A stretch of 64,000 nt of DNA from Nocardia transvalensis (GCF_015477765.1 NZ_JADLQQ010000001.1:310001-374000), one strand, 5' to 3'; numbered from the stretch's first letter, positions 18,680 to 27,340 are shown. The notes: generated by a model from the letters alone, not told the origin. Numbers and translations: made by a program.

Positions 18680-20146
18680 CTACCCGGTCAGTGAGGCACC
18701 CTTCAACAGGGTGAGCGGGTCGGCCCGGACACCGAAGCGGGTGCGCAGGGCGTGGCGGGCCGCATGCAATCCGCTCATGCCGTGCACCCCCGGACCCGGC
18801 GGGGTGGACTGGGAGCAGAGATAGACGCCCGGAAGCGGGGTGGCGTAGGGGTTCCAGCGAGGTGCCGGGCGGGCGACGGTCTGCCACAGGGACATCGCAC
18901 CGGAGGAGATGTTGCCCCCGACGTAGTTGGCGTTGTAGGCGGGCATGGCCGCGGCCGTCCGGACGTGTTTCGCGAGGATCAGCTCCCGGAAGCCGGGGGC
19001 GAAACGCTCGATCTGGGCGATGACGGCCTCGCTGACATCGCGATCGGAACCCTGTGGGACGTGGGCGTAGGCATAGAGGGTGTGACCGCCCTGTGGCGCG
19101 CGCGTCGGGTCGACGACACCGGGCTGGATGACCAGCACATACGGGCGTTCGGCGTATTCTCCTGCGGCGATGGTCTTTTCGACCGCCTCCGCCTCCGCGC
19201 GGGTACCCACCAGATGCAGCGTGCCCGCGCGATCACAGCCCTCGGCCTGCCACGGCACCGGGCCGGACAGGGCGAAGTCGACCTTGCAGGCGGCTCCCGC
19301 GTACCGGAAGCGGCGCAGCTGAGCGGCGTAGCGGCCGGGCAGCCGATCGTCGGCGATGCGCAGGAGTTCGGCGGGGGCGAGATCGAGCAGAACCGCACGG
19401 GCACCCCGGAATTCGTCGAGCGAGTCGACGCGGTGCCCGGTCACGATCCGGCCGCCGTGTCCGGTGAGATCGGCGGCGAGGGCGTCCACGATGGCTTGGC
19501 TCCCGCCGCGCGGGACCGGCCACCCGTCCACATGGGCGAGGGTGCCCAACATCAGCGCCGCACCCGCCGCGGAGAAGCTGCGCGGCGGAATGATGGCGTG
19601 CGCGGCGATCCCGGTGAGCATCGCCGCGGCCGCATCCTCCCGGAATCGCAGATTCCACAGCGGCGAGCACTGTTCGAGCAGCCGCCTCCCGAACCGCACC
19701 CCGGCCGACAGGTCCAGGGGCGGATGGCGCAGATCCGACATGGCCAGCTCCACCACGCCCTGCCAGTGCCGCGCCAGCGGGGCGAACAGCCGCCGCCACG
19801 CCGCACCGTCGCGCCCGAGACCCGCCACGGTCCGATCGAGGTCGCGCCAGGCCACTCCGGCCACGCCCCCGTCGAGCGGATGAGCGTAGGACACCTCCGG
19901 AGTGAGCAGTTCGACCCCGTGCGCCTCCAGGTCGAAGGCGCGAAAGAACGGGGAGGCCACCGCCATCGGATGCGCACCGGCGCAGACGTCGTGGTGATAT
20001 CCGGGCAGGGTCAGCTCGGCCGTCCGGCAGCCGCCGCCGACGGTGTCCCCCGCCTCGTATACCGCGACCTCGAGTCCCGCCCGGGCCAGGATCACCGCCG
20101 CGGCGAGCCCGTTCGGTCCCGCCCCCACCACCACCGCATCCGCCAT
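18680..20146 (-). CDS. Phytoene-dehydrogenase-like FAD-dependent oxidoreductase
   Basis: Flavoprotein of 488 residues of the CrtI/amine-oxidase superfamily. The N-terminal dinucleotide fold has VVVGAGPNGLAAAV (residues 5-18) and the second acidic strand VYEAGDTVGGGCRT. The C-terminal FAD-closing segment reads YLCSQSTPPGPGVHGMSG. Such proteins (COG1233) desaturate or isomerise hydrophobic polyenes or act on unknown lipids; no carotenoid genes are nearby, so the substrate is unknown. ATG at 20146; a GTG two codons upstream is an alternative. It is convergent with the cation transporter and divergent from the secreted beta-helix gene. Confidence 0.85.
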   Translation of the reverse strand: MADAVVVGAGPNGLAAAVILARAGLEVAVYEAGDTVGGGCRTAELTLPGYHHDVCAGAHPMAVASPFFRAFDLEAHGVELLTPEVSYAHPLDGGVAGVAWRDLDRTVAGLGRDGAAWRRLFAPLARHWQGVVELAMSDLRHPPLDLSAGVRFGRRLLEQCSPLWNLRFREDAAAAMLTGIAAHAIIPPRSFSAAGAALMLGTLAHVDGWPVPRGGSQAIVDALAADLTGHGGRIVTGHRVDSLDEFRGARAVLLDLAPAELLRIADDRLPGRYAAQLRRFRYAGAACKVDFALSGPVPWQAEGCDRAGTLHLVGTRAEAEAVEKTIAAGEYAERPYVLVIQPGVVDPTRAPQGGHTLYAYAHVPQGSDRDVSEAVIAQIERFAPGFRELILAKHVRTAAAMPAYNANYVGGNISSGAMSLWQTVARPAPRWNPYATPLPGVYLCSQSTPPGPGVHGMSGLHAARHALRTRFGVRADPLTLLKGASLTG

Positions 20147-20296
20147 GATCACCACTCTAGGCGTGTGCGGCAGCGGCGTCGGTGGTGTCGGCACCACCGG
20201 CCGACGGGAGGCAACACCCTGGTCCGGATACCAACCGAACGGCAGGAAATTCGGCAAACCGCCCATGGCATCGCCGGGGTATACCGGTCATTCTAG

Positions 20297-20312
20297 TGTG
20301 ACAAGCGTCACA
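20297..20312. promoter_or_regulatory. Perfect Crp/GlxR consensus site
   Basis: TGTGACAAGCGTCACA is an exact match to TGTGA-N6-TCACA, the consensus bound by Crp and GlxR proteins of actinobacteria. It lies 39 bp upstream of the start codon of the secreted beta-helix gene, so a bound protein would overlap or closely flank the promoter. Confidence 0.75.
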
Positions 20313-20350
20313 AGATCATGAGTTTTCCTGCCTACCAAGGAGTTCGGCCC

Positions 20351-21427
20351 ATGACCGCTCGCCGATTTGTCGAACTGGGCAGTATCGCAACGATTCTCGC
20401 GGCATTCTGGGCGACTCCCGCGGCGGCCGACACCGGGTCGGCGCAGGCCCCCGCCACCATCGTGGTCACCACCACCGCCGACGGTGCCGCCGCGAATCCG
20501 TTCGACGGACAATGCCGCACCCGCACCGGAGAGTGCACGCTGCGGGCGGCGATCCAGGTGGCCAATGCGCGCCCGGGCACCACGATCGAGGTGCCGCCCG
20601 GCCGCTACACGCTGACCATCCCGCCGACCGTCTGGAATACCCAGGGCCCGTTCATCGATCCGACCACCGGCGACCTGGATGTCACCTCCGACACCACGAT
20701 CCGCGGCGCCGGACAGGATCGGACCGTCATCGACGCGAGCCATCTCGACCGGGTCATGCTGACCACCGCGAACGTCACGCTCTCGGGGCTGACGATCACC
20801 GGCGGCAACACCACCCAGCGCGAAATCCCCTTCTACGACACCGGAGGTGGCGGCATCGCCAATTCCGGCAGGCTGTCGCTGGACCACGTCACCGTCACCG
20901 GTAACGCGGCCGACTACGGCGGCGGCATCTTCAACATCCCGGTCGCCGACATGAAGGCCACCGACAGCATCATCGCCGGGAATGCGGCCGGCGAGGCGGG
21001 CGGCGTGCGCTGCGACGACACCTGCACCTTCACCCGCACGACCATCAGCGACAACCGGGTGACCAATCCGGGGCGCTGGTACCGGCCGGGCGGATTCGCC
21101 GGTCGCGGCGGCGGGCTCGACATCCGCGGCCTGGGCCTGGTGGTGCTCATCGACTCGCAGGTCGTCCGCAATACCGCCACCGATGGCGGCGGCGGAATCA
21201 ATATCGCGCCCGCCTATCTCGACACGCTGCCCTACCAGTTCACCGATGCCGTGAATCCCGGCATGGGACACCTCATCCTGCGCGGCAGCACGATCGCCGA
21301 CAACACCTCCGGGCTCGGCGAGCAGAACTGCAAGAAGGTCTTCGCCGAGATCACCTCCACCGGCGGCAATTCCAGCAACGACACCTCCTGCGACCTCACC
21401 GCGGCAGGCGACCGGGTCGGCCCCTGA
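20351..21427 (+). CDS. Secreted parallel beta-helix protein with CSLREA-like motif
   Basis: Exported protein of 358 residues. A signal peptide (residues 1-26) ends in PAAA before Asp27. Next comes a CSLREA-type motif, ECTLRAAIQ (61-69), which marks the first turn of right-handed beta-helix proteins. Repeated turns follow, such as LDVTSDTTIRGAG, VTLSGLTITGGN, LSLDHVTVTGNAADYGGG and LILRGSTIADNTSG. Four cysteines in the second half could form disulfides. No catalytic pectinase residues are recognisable, so binding or adhesion is as likely as enzymatic action. The ATG at 20351 is chosen because AAGGAG precedes it by 9 bp; an upstream ATG at 20318 lacks this. Expression is probably Crp/GlxR controlled. 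Confidence 0.85.
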   Translation: MTARRFVELGSIATILAAFWATPAAADTGSAQAPATIVVTTTADGAAANPFDGQCRTRTGECTLRAAIQVANARPGTTIEVPPGRYTLTIPPTVWNTQGPFIDPTTGDLDVTSDTTIRGAGQDRTVIDASHLDRVMLTTANVTLSGLTITGGNTTQREIPFYDTGGGGIANSGRLSLDHVTVTGNAADYGGGIFNIPVADMKATDSIIAGNAAGEAGGVRCDDTCTFTRTTISDNRVTNPGRWYRPGGFAGRGGGLDIRGLGLVVLIDSQVVRNTATDGGGGINIAPAYLDTLPYQFTDAVNPGMGHLILRGSTIADNTSGLGEQNCKKVFAEITSTGGNSSNDTSCDLTAAGDRVGP

Positions 21428-21456
21428 GCACGACCCTCTACGGAAAGGATCGGGCG

Positions 21457-21561
21457 ATGGGCTCGTTCAATGTGGGCGGCTGGATGACGGCGGTCGGACA
21501 CGCCTTCACCTGGCTGATGTCGATGGCGATCTCGGGTTCCGCGGCCGGGTCGTCCGGTTAG
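21457..21561 (+). CDS. Small 34-residue ORF downstream of the beta-helix gene
   Basis: A 34-codon ORF that starts ATG at 21457, 8 bp after a GGAAAGG ribosome site and 29 bp after the beta-helix stop. It begins MGSFNVGGW, has a hydrophobic, probably helical core WMTAVGHAFTWLMSMAI with polar residues three or four apart, and ends in a Gly/Ser/Ala tail. There is no signal peptide or charged cluster. Its stop codon overlaps the stop of the convergent TetR gene. It may belong to the small mycomembrane-peptide class suggested by the ORFs at 32.1 and 43.8 kb. It could also be fortuitous; support is the ribosome site and clean amphipathic pattern. Confidence 0.5.
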   Translation: MGSFNVGGWMTAVGHAFTWLMSMAISGSAAGSSG

Positions 21562-22136
21562 CGACGCGTCCACTGATCGACGAGAACGGCCAGGCGCTGG
21601 GGACGAAAGTCGGGGCGCAGGCGGCCGTCGTGATCGAGGGTGGCCAGGCCGTGCAGGGCGCTCCAGGCCACCTCGGTGAAGGTCTCCACGTCGGTATCGC
21701 GGGCGAAGGGGGCGAAGACCGCGACCAGTTCGCCGAATGCGGCACGCAGGGCCTGCGGCGCATCCGGCCCGAATTCGATATCCACCTTCATGACGAACAT
21801 GGCCTCGTAGAGCGCCGGACTGGTGCGCGCGAACTCCAGATAGCCGCGCGCCACGGCGGTGAGCGCCTTCTCCGGGGTGTCCGCGGCCGCGCGCAACCGC
21901 CTCGATAGCTCCCCCAGTTCGGCGAAACCCTGTTCGGCTACCGCGGCGACGATCGCATCCTTCCCGGAGAAGTGGCTGTAGAGCACGGGCTGGCTGTATT
22001 CGATGGCGTCGGCCAAGCGGCGCACGGTCACCGCATCCCAGCCCTGGGTCTCGGCGATCTCCCGGGCCGTGTCGATGATCAACTGATGCCGTTCGGCGCG
22101 TTGACGTTCCCGTCGGGTCTGTGCGGTCACGATCAC
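21558..22136 (-). CDS. TetR family transcriptional regulator
   Basis: DNA-binding repressor of 192 residues. The N-terminal helix-turn-helix spans about residues 18-62, with ITEs such as AETQGWDAVTVRRLADAI and YSQPVLYSHFSGKDAI in the recognition region. The C-terminal domain (about 80-190) is of the WHG type, with FTEVAWSALHGLATLDHDGR. GTG start at 22136 (a second in-frame GTG at 22130 is possible). It is divergent from the DUF4267 membrane protein gene. The 81-bp intergenic region carries two copies of TAGC-N3-GCTA, so it most likely represses itself and that gene. Confidence 0.9.
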   Translation of the reverse strand: MIVTAQTRRERQRAERHQLIIDTAREIAETQGWDAVTVRRLADAIEYSQPVLYSHFSGKDAIVAAVAEQGFAELGELSRRLRAAADTPEKALTAVARGYLEFARTSPALYEAMFVMKVDIEFGPDAPQALRAAFGELVAVFAPFARDTDVETFTEVAWSALHGLATLDHDGRLRPDFRPQRLAVLVDQWTRR

Positions 22137-22140
22137 ATCC

Positions 22141-22151
22141 TAGCAATGCTA
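22141..22151. promoter_or_regulatory. TetR operator half 1, TAGCAATGCTA
   Basis: Palindrome TAGC-N3-GCTA (flanked to CTAGCAATGCTAG), 4 bp upstream of the TetR start codon. A second copy lies 49 bp away on the side of the divergent gene. This is a typical autoregulatory arrangement. Confidence 0.65.
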
Positions 22152-22189
22152 GACAATGTAGCGGAGGCCGAGTTATCGTTGCGTCGAGT

Positions 22190-22200
22190 TAGCAGCGCTA
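22190..22200. promoter_or_regulatory. TetR operator half 2, TAGCAGCGCTA
   Basis: Second TAGC-N3-GCTA palindrome, 17 bp upstream of the DUF4267 gene start. The two copies share the outer four bases of each arm and differ only in the 3-bp centre. Confidence 0.65.
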
Positions 22201-22217
22201 GATTTTGGAGCACCACA

Positions 22218-22643
22218 ATGACCCTCTCTCGAATCACCACCGGCCTCAGCCTCCTCGGTGCCGCGTTCATCCTCTACATCGGTCTGACCTACCTCATCGC
22301 CCCCGAGACCATCGCCCCCGGCTTCGGCCTGCCCGAATGGCCGGAGGGCAAGGCGAGTGCCTTCATGAACCTCAAGGGCGTGCGAGACACCGCATCCGGC
22401 GTGCTCATCCTGGTTCTACTGGCCACCCGTCAGCGATATGCGCTCGGTGTGGGCATGCTGGCCACCAGCCTGGTTCCGATCGGCGACATGCTGACCGTGC
22501 TGCGGTACGACGGCTCAACGGCCGCCGCGGTCGGCATCCACGGCTTCACCGCCGCGCTGGTGATCCTGACCGCCACCCTGCTGATCCGCGAACAGCGTGC
22601 GGTCCGGTCCGCCCGGGTCGCCACCCACGCGGTCGCCGCCTGA
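22218..22643 (+). CDS. DUF4267-type small membrane protein
   Basis: Integral-membrane protein of 141 residues with about four hydrophobic helices (7-27, 52-70, 75-95, 102-122). The pattern LSLLGAAFILYIGLTYLIAPE, FMNLKGVRDTASGVLILVLL and GMLATSLVPIGDMLTVL is that of the DUF4267/DUF4345-like family, which has no known activity. ATG at 22218 after TTGGAG. It is the presumed target of the divergent TetR regulator through two operators, so induction by a small hydrophobic ligand is likely (inference). Confidence 0.8.
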   Translation: MTLSRITTGLSLLGAAFILYIGLTYLIAPETIAPGFGLPEWPEGKASAFMNLKGVRDTASGVLILVLLATRQRYALGVGMLATSLVPIGDMLTVLRYDGSTAAAVGIHGFTAALVILTATLLIREQRAVRSARVATHAVAA

Positions 22644-22660
22644 TCGAAACCCCCACCGCC

Positions 22661-22700
22661 GCAATCGCGCCGCCCGCTCGCCCGTGGGCGGCGCGATTGC
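22661..22700. terminator. 15-bp perfect hairpin between convergent genes
   Basis: GCAATCGCGCCGCCC (22661-22675) and GGGCGGCGCGATTGC (22686-22700) form a perfect 15-bp stem with a 10-nt loop. It lies between the DUF4267 and manC stop codons and touches the latter. Probable bidirectional terminator. Confidence 0.75.
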
Positions 22701-23785
22701 TATACGTCGGTGGAGAAGCGGATACCGCCGTCGGGGATGTCGACGCCGGGCCAGATTCTGGCGCCGCGTAGTAGCTCACAGCGGGCGCCCACGTTGGCCC
22801 CGTCGCCGATGACGGCGTCACGGACCAGGGCGCGCGGCCCGATGCGCGCACCGAAGCCGATGATCGAACGTTCCACCGTCGCACCGGCTTCCACGCGGGC
22901 ACCGTCGAACAGCACCGCACCGTCGAGGCGGGCCCCGGCGCCGACCTCGGCCCCGCGACCGACGACCGTGCCGCCGATCAGCAGCGCCCCCGGCGCCACA
23001 CCGGCACCCGAATGCACCAGCGACTCCCCGCGCTGCCCGGGCAGGGCGGGCGAGGGCGCGATGCCGCGGACCAGATCGGCCGAGCCGCGCACGAAATCCT
23101 CGGGCGTGCCCATATCGCGCCAGTAGGAGGTGTCGACATGAGCCTGGATATGCGCACCCTCGGCCAGCAGGGCCGGGAACACCTCACGCTCGACCGACAC
23201 CGGGCGTCCGGTTGGGATCTTCTCGATGTACTCGCGGCGGAACACGTAGCATCCGGCGTTGATCTGATCGGTCGGCGGGTCCTGGGTCTTCTCCAGAAAC
23301 GCGGTGACCCGGCCGTTCTCGTCGGTCGGCACACAACCGAAGGCGCGCGGATCGCTGACCCGCACCAGGTGCAGGGTCACATCGGCGTTGGTGGAGGCAT
23401 GGGTGTCGAGCACCGCGCCCAGATCCGTGCCGCCGAGCACATCGCCGTTGAACACCATCACCGTGTCGGCGCGCAGCTTGGGCAGCACGTTGCGAATGCC
23501 ACCGCCGGTGCCCAGAGGTTCGCTTTCGGTGACGTAGTCGATCTCGAGCCCGAGATCGGCGCCGTCACCGAAATGCTCCTCGAACACCTCCGCCTTGAAC
23601 GACGTACCCAGTACGACGTGCGTGATCCCCGCGTCGGCGATGCGCGCGAGTAGATGATGCAGGAACGGCAGACCGGCCACCGGCAACATGGGTTTGGGTG
23701 CCGACAGGGTCAGCGGGCGCAGCCGGGTCCCCTGACCACCGACCAGAATCACGGCCTCGGCCGCGGTGCCGTTCGTGTCCGCCAT
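22700..23785 (-). CDS. manC: Mannose-1-phosphate guanylyltransferase
   Basis: Nucleotidyltransferase that makes GDP-mannose from mannose-1-phosphate and GTP; 361 residues. The N-terminal Rossmann-like domain has the signature VGGQGTRLRP (15-24) and KPMLP (31-35). VFNGDVLGGTDLG carries the metal-binding Asp, and FLEKTQDPPTDQINAGCYV and SYWRDMGTPEDF follow. The C-terminal third is a left-handed beta-helix of hexapeptide repeats (GGTVVGRGAEVGAGARL and similar). This matches mycobacterial Rv3264c; a sister specificity for glucose-1-phosphate is the main alternative. ATG at 23785 after GGGGA. It lies 131 bp downstream of wbbL on the same strand. Confidence 0.9.
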   Translation of the reverse strand: MADTNGTAAEAVILVGGQGTRLRPLTLSAPKPMLPVAGLPFLHHLLARIADAGITHVVLGTSFKAEVFEEHFGDGADLGLEIDYVTESEPLGTGGGIRNVLPKLRADTVMVFNGDVLGGTDLGAVLDTHASTNADVTLHLVRVSDPRAFGCVPTDENGRVTAFLEKTQDPPTDQINAGCYVFRREYIEKIPTGRPVSVEREVFPALLAEGAHIQAHVDTSYWRDMGTPEDFVRGSADLVRGIAPSPALPGQRGESLVHSGAGVAPGALLIGGTVVGRGAEVGAGARLDGAVLFDGARVEAGATVERSIIGFGARIGPRALVRDAVIGDGANVGARCELLRGARIWPGVDIPDGGIRFSTDV

Positions 23786-23916
23786 CAATCTCCCCTGTTC
23801 ACAGGTCTCATCCGCGGATACGCCGGGACAGCATGAGCCCGATCGTTCCGTTTACTCCAGCGTTGCACGTCGGGTTCACGCAATGGTTCGCTCCCGATCT
23901 CGGTCGGGCGTCGAAT

Positions 23917-24807
23917 TCATCCGCGTCCCGCGTCGCGTTCACGCAGCGCAGATCGAACCGCAAGCCTGCAGCGGATCGCAAGTCCGGCGCGCAACGCCCA
24001 CCGCAGCGGCGCCTGCCACCAGTGCGGATGCCGGTCGGCCTGGAAGCGGTACGCGGAGGCGTGATGGGCGGGCAGCATGGCCTCGGGATTGCGCCCGGCC
24101 GCGTGCCCCTTGGCGTGCGTGACCTCCGCCGACGGCACGAAGACATTGTGCCAGCCCGCCCTGCCCATGCGGTCACCGAAGTCGACGTCCTCCATGTACA
24201 TGAAGTAGCGGGAGTCGAAGCCGTCGATGGCGTCGAAGGCGGTGCGGCGCACCAGCAGGCACGAGCCCGACAGCCAGCCGACCGTGCGCTCGGAGATCTC
24301 CTCGTTCTCCTGCCGGTAGCGGCGGGTCCACGGGTTGCCCGGCCAGATGGTGCCCAGGACGGCGTGCCCGGCGCCGTCGAGCAGCCCCGGCACCCGCCGG
24401 GCCGAGGGATAGATGCTGCCGTCCGGCTCGCGCACCAGCGGACCCAGCGCCCCGGCCCGCGGCCACCGCTGCGCCGCCTCGAGCAGCCGATCGATCGAAT
24501 CGGTGCCCCAGCGGATATCCGGATTGGCGATGACGACGAATTCGATCTCCGGATCGATCTCGGCGACCGCCCGGTTGATCGCACCGCCGTAGCCGATATT
24601 GCCGCCGGTCCGCAGCAGCCGCACATGCTCGTTGGCCTCCGCGGCCAATTCCGGCGTTCCGTCGGTCGAGCCGTTGTCGGCGAGAATGACCTGCGGTTTC
24701 TCGGTGGTGGCGGTGGCCAGGGTGCTGATGAAGTGCTCGAGGTGCTCCCCCGGCGAATAGGTCACCGTGACCACGACCATAGTGGGCCGTCCGACAGAAT
24801 CGTTCAC
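23917..24807 (-). CDS. wbbL: Rhamnosyltransferase WbbL of the arabinogalactan linker
   Basis: GT2-family glycosyltransferase of 296 residues that adds L-rhamnose to decaprenyl-diphospho-GlcNAc, building the rhamnosyl linker joining arabinogalactan to peptidoglycan in mycolata. Seen: VVVTVTYSPGEHLEHFI at the start, ILADNGSTDGTPELA, the ANPDIRWG segment in the DXD position, GWLSGSCLLVRRTAFDAI, and YFMYMEDVDFGDRMG, all typical of WbbL. The start is GTG at 24807. It sits 11 bp after rmlD and upstream of manC, the same order as Rv3266c-Rv3265c-Rv3264c. It acts at the inner face of the membrane. Confidence 0.93.
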   Translation of the reverse strand: MNDSVGRPTMVVVTVTYSPGEHLEHFISTLATATTEKPQVILADNGSTDGTPELAAEANEHVRLLRTGGNIGYGGAINRAVAEIDPEIEFVVIANPDIRWGTDSIDRLLEAAQRWPRAGALGPLVREPDGSIYPSARRVPGLLDGAGHAVLGTIWPGNPWTRRYRQENEEISERTVGWLSGSCLLVRRTAFDAIDGFDSRYFMYMEDVDFGDRMGRAGWHNVFVPSAEVTHAKGHAAGRNPEAMLPAHHASAYRFQADRHPHWWQAPLRWALRAGLAIRCRLAVRSALRERDAGRG

Positions 24808-24818
24808 GGCTACGCAGC

Positions 24819-25688
24819 CTAACCGGATACGCGCGTCAGTGCGTCCGCGAGGGCGTCGCGCCAATTCCTTAGGGGGGTGAGCCCGGCGGCGATCCAGGCA
24901 CGGTTCGACAGCACCGAATATGCCGGGCGCCGAACGGGACTCGGGAATTGCGCGCTCGTGCAGGGGCGCACCCGCTCGGGATCGGCACCGAGCCCGGCGA
25001 ATACGGCGCGGGCCAGGTCGAACCAGCTCGCCTGCCCCGCATTGGTCGCGTGCAGCACCCGCGGCGGTGGGCTCTGCGAGCCCACCCTCCCGGCCAGTTC
25101 CAGTAAACCGGCGGCCAGGTCGTGGGCGTAGGTGGGCGAACCGATCTGGTCGTTCACCACCGATACCGTGTCGCGCTCGCGTTCCAGCCGACGCATGGTG
25201 GCGACGAAATCGCCTTGGTCGCCGGTGTACACCCAGCCGGTCCGGACGATGTGGGCGGTGGGGGCCAGCCGCAGCACGGCCTGCTCCCCGGCCAGTTTGG
25301 AATACCCGTACACACTGGTGGGCGCGGTCGGATCGCCCGGTTCGTAGGGACGGGTGCCGCTGCCGTCGAAGACATAGTCGGTGGAAACGTGAATCATGGT
25401 GGCGCCCACCGCGGTACACGCCGCCGCGAGGACGGCCGGTCCTGTCTCGTTACCGGCGAACGCCGCCGCGGAGTCGGATTCGGCCGCGTCTACCGCGGTA
25501 TACGCGGCGCAGTTGACCACCACGTCACCGGGCTCGAGCGCGCCGCGGACGGCGCCGGGATCGGTGATGTCCAGGTCGCGCCGGTGCAGCGCGACGGCGC
25601 GGGGTGCCTGCGCGCACAGGGCGCGACCGAGTTGCCCACCGGCGCCGGTGACGACCAGACGTGGGGGGGACGGGGGCGCTGAAGTCAC
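24819..25688 (-). CDS. rmlD: dTDP-4-dehydrorhamnose reductase
   Basis: Cytoplasmic short-chain reductase that performs the last step of dTDP-L-rhamnose synthesis, supplying the donor for WbbL next door. Length 289 residues. Seen: the nucleotide motif VTGAGGQLGRAL (13-24), NCAAYTAVDAAE, STDYVFDGSGTRPY, and the catalytic YGYSKLAGE (Tyr-x3-Lys). The start is GTG at 25688; an in-frame ATG about 40 bp upstream is possible but would add residues not seen in the family. It diverges from cpsA with 89 bp between. Synteny with Rv3266c supports the call. Confidence 0.95.
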   Translation of the reverse strand: MTSAPPSPPRLVVTGAGGQLGRALCAQAPRAVALHRRDLDITDPGAVRGALEPGDVVVNCAAYTAVDAAESDSAAAFAGNETGPAVLAAACTAVGATMIHVSTDYVFDGSGTRPYEPGDPTAPTSVYGYSKLAGEQAVLRLAPTAHIVRTGWVYTGDQGDFVATMRRLERERDTVSVVNDQIGSPTYAHDLAAGLLELAGRVGSQSPPPRVLHATNAGQASWFDLARAVFAGLGADPERVRPCTSAQFPSPVRRPAYSVLSNRAWIAAGLTPLRNWRDALADALTRVSG

Positions 25689-25777
25689 GCCGGAAAGTCT
25701 GGCACGCCGCGCCAGCAGCGGTTGAACCATGCACGCCGCCGCATTCGTTAGCCTCGTTCGGAGGGGGTAGAGAAGAC

Positions 25778-27340
25778 ATGGGGTTATCGGGCGGGGCCGA
25801 AAGGACGACGAAGTTGCCGCAGCGCACCAGGGCATCCGTGCCGCCGCGGCCGCGCGGCGCCGGTGTACCGCTGCGCGGTCCGCGGCCGATGCGGCCATAC
25901 GGCAACCGGCCGGTGAGTCGGCCCGGGCGGCTGCTGACCGCCGTGGCCGCGGTCCTGGTGTTCATCGTCACCGGCTTCGGCTGGCACAGCGTCGACGGCC
26001 TGATCTCGGGAATTCAGCGCATCGGCAATCTGGGTCTGGGCGGCGGCAGCGACGGCGCGACCGACATCCTGATGGTCGGCATCGACAGCCGCACCGACGC
26101 CCACGGCAATCCGCTCACGCAGGCCGAACGGGCGATGCTGCACGCCGGGGACGAGGTCGGCACCAACACCGACACGATTGTGCTGGTCCGCGTCCCCAAC
26201 GACGGCCGCTCGGCGACGGCGATATCGATCCCCCGGGACTCGTATGTCGATATTCCCGGCACCGGCATGGGCAAGATCAACTCCGCCTACGGGGTGAGCA
26301 AGGCCAAGGCGCAACAGAAGCTGTCCGCCCAGGGCCTGTCGGACGCCGAGGTGGAGCGGCAGTCCACGCAGGCCGGGCGGCAGGCATTGATCAAGTCCGT
26401 CGCCACTCTGACCGGTATCACCGTCGACCACTACGCCGAGGTGAGCCTGCTGGGGTTCGTCCTGCTGACCGATGCGGTCGGCGGCGTGGATGTCTGCCTG
26501 AACAATGCGGTGGACGAGCCGCTCTCGGGCGCCGACTTTCCCGCGGGTGAGCAACGCCTGAGCGGACCGCAGGCGTTGAGCTTCGTCCGTCAGCGCCACG
26601 ACCTGCCGCGCGGGGATCTGGATCGGATCGTGCGCCAGCAGGTGTTCATGGCCTCGCTGGTGCATCAGGCCCTGAGCGCGAAGATCCTGGCCAATCCCGG
26701 CAAGCTGAGCCAGCTCAGCGAGGCGGTGGGCCGCACCATCGTGCTCGACGACGACTGGAATGTCATGCAGTTCCTGCAGCAGTTGCAGGACTTGTCGGCC
26801 GGACAGGTGAAGTTCGAGACCATTCCGGTCAAGGACATCAACGGCACCACCGCCACCGGTGAATCGGTGGTGAAGGTCGATCCGCAGGCCGTGAAATCCT
26901 ATGTGGCGGCGATGGTCGGCGACCGACCCGGCGATTCGTCCGAGGTCGCGCCGTCGTCGGTGACGGTGGACGTGTACAACGCCAGCGGCACCTCCGGGCT
27001 GGCCGGTCAGGTATCACAGGCGTTGGCGGGCAAGGGCTTCCGGACCGGGACGGTGGACAACTGGATCGGCGGGCCGGTGCCGAGCAGCCGGGTGGTGGCC
27101 GGTTCCACCTCCGATCCGAAGGCGAAGGCGGTGGCCAAGGCGCTGGGCGGGCTGACGGTGCTCGCCGAGTCCGGACTGCCGGAGGGTACGGTGCGAGTGG
27201 TGTTGGCCGGTGACTATTCTGGTCCCGGTTCGGCGGCGAGCAGCCTGTTCGACCTGTCCGGATCCTCCGGTACGGCAACGCCGGTGCCGCCCGCACCTCC
27301 GATCGACGCCGGCCAGAACGGACCCAAATGCGTGAACTGA
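25778..27340 (+). CDS. LytR-CpsA-Psr family protein (CpsA-like ligase)
   Basis: Membrane-anchored LCP protein of 520 residues, expected to ligate arabinogalactan from its lipid carrier onto peptidoglycan outside the membrane. A basic, disordered cytoplasmic N-terminus is followed by one transmembrane helix (about 52-70). The LCP domain comes next, with LMVGIDSRTD, DTIVLVRVPNDG, AISIPRDSYVDIPG, GGVDVCLNNAV, and SFVRQRHDLPRGDLDRI (polyprenyl-phosphate pocket arginines). A LytR_C domain (about 390-480) and a Ser/Pro tail close it. ATG at 25778 after GGAGGGGG. It is divergent from rmlD-wbbL, whose product it ultimately attaches. Equivalent to Rv3267. Confidence 0.93.
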   Translation: MGLSGGAERTTKLPQRTRASVPPRPRGAGVPLRGPRPMRPYGNRPVSRPGRLLTAVAAVLVFIVTGFGWHSVDGLISGIQRIGNLGLGGGSDGATDILMVGIDSRTDAHGNPLTQAERAMLHAGDEVGTNTDTIVLVRVPNDGRSATAISIPRDSYVDIPGTGMGKINSAYGVSKAKAQQKLSAQGLSDAEVERQSTQAGRQALIKSVATLTGITVDHYAEVSLLGFVLLTDAVGGVDVCLNNAVDEPLSGADFPAGEQRLSGPQALSFVRQRHDLPRGDLDRIVRQQVFMASLVHQALSAKILANPGKLSQLSEAVGRTIVLDDDWNVMQFLQQLQDLSAGQVKFETIPVKDINGTTATGESVVKVDPQAVKSYVAAMVGDRPGDSSEVAPSSVTVDVYNASGTSGLAGQVSQALAGKGFRTGTVDNWIGGPVPSSRVVAGSTSDPKAKAVAKALGGLTVLAESGLPEGTVRVVLAGDYSGPGSAASSLFDLSGSSGTATPVPPAPPIDAGQNGPKCVN

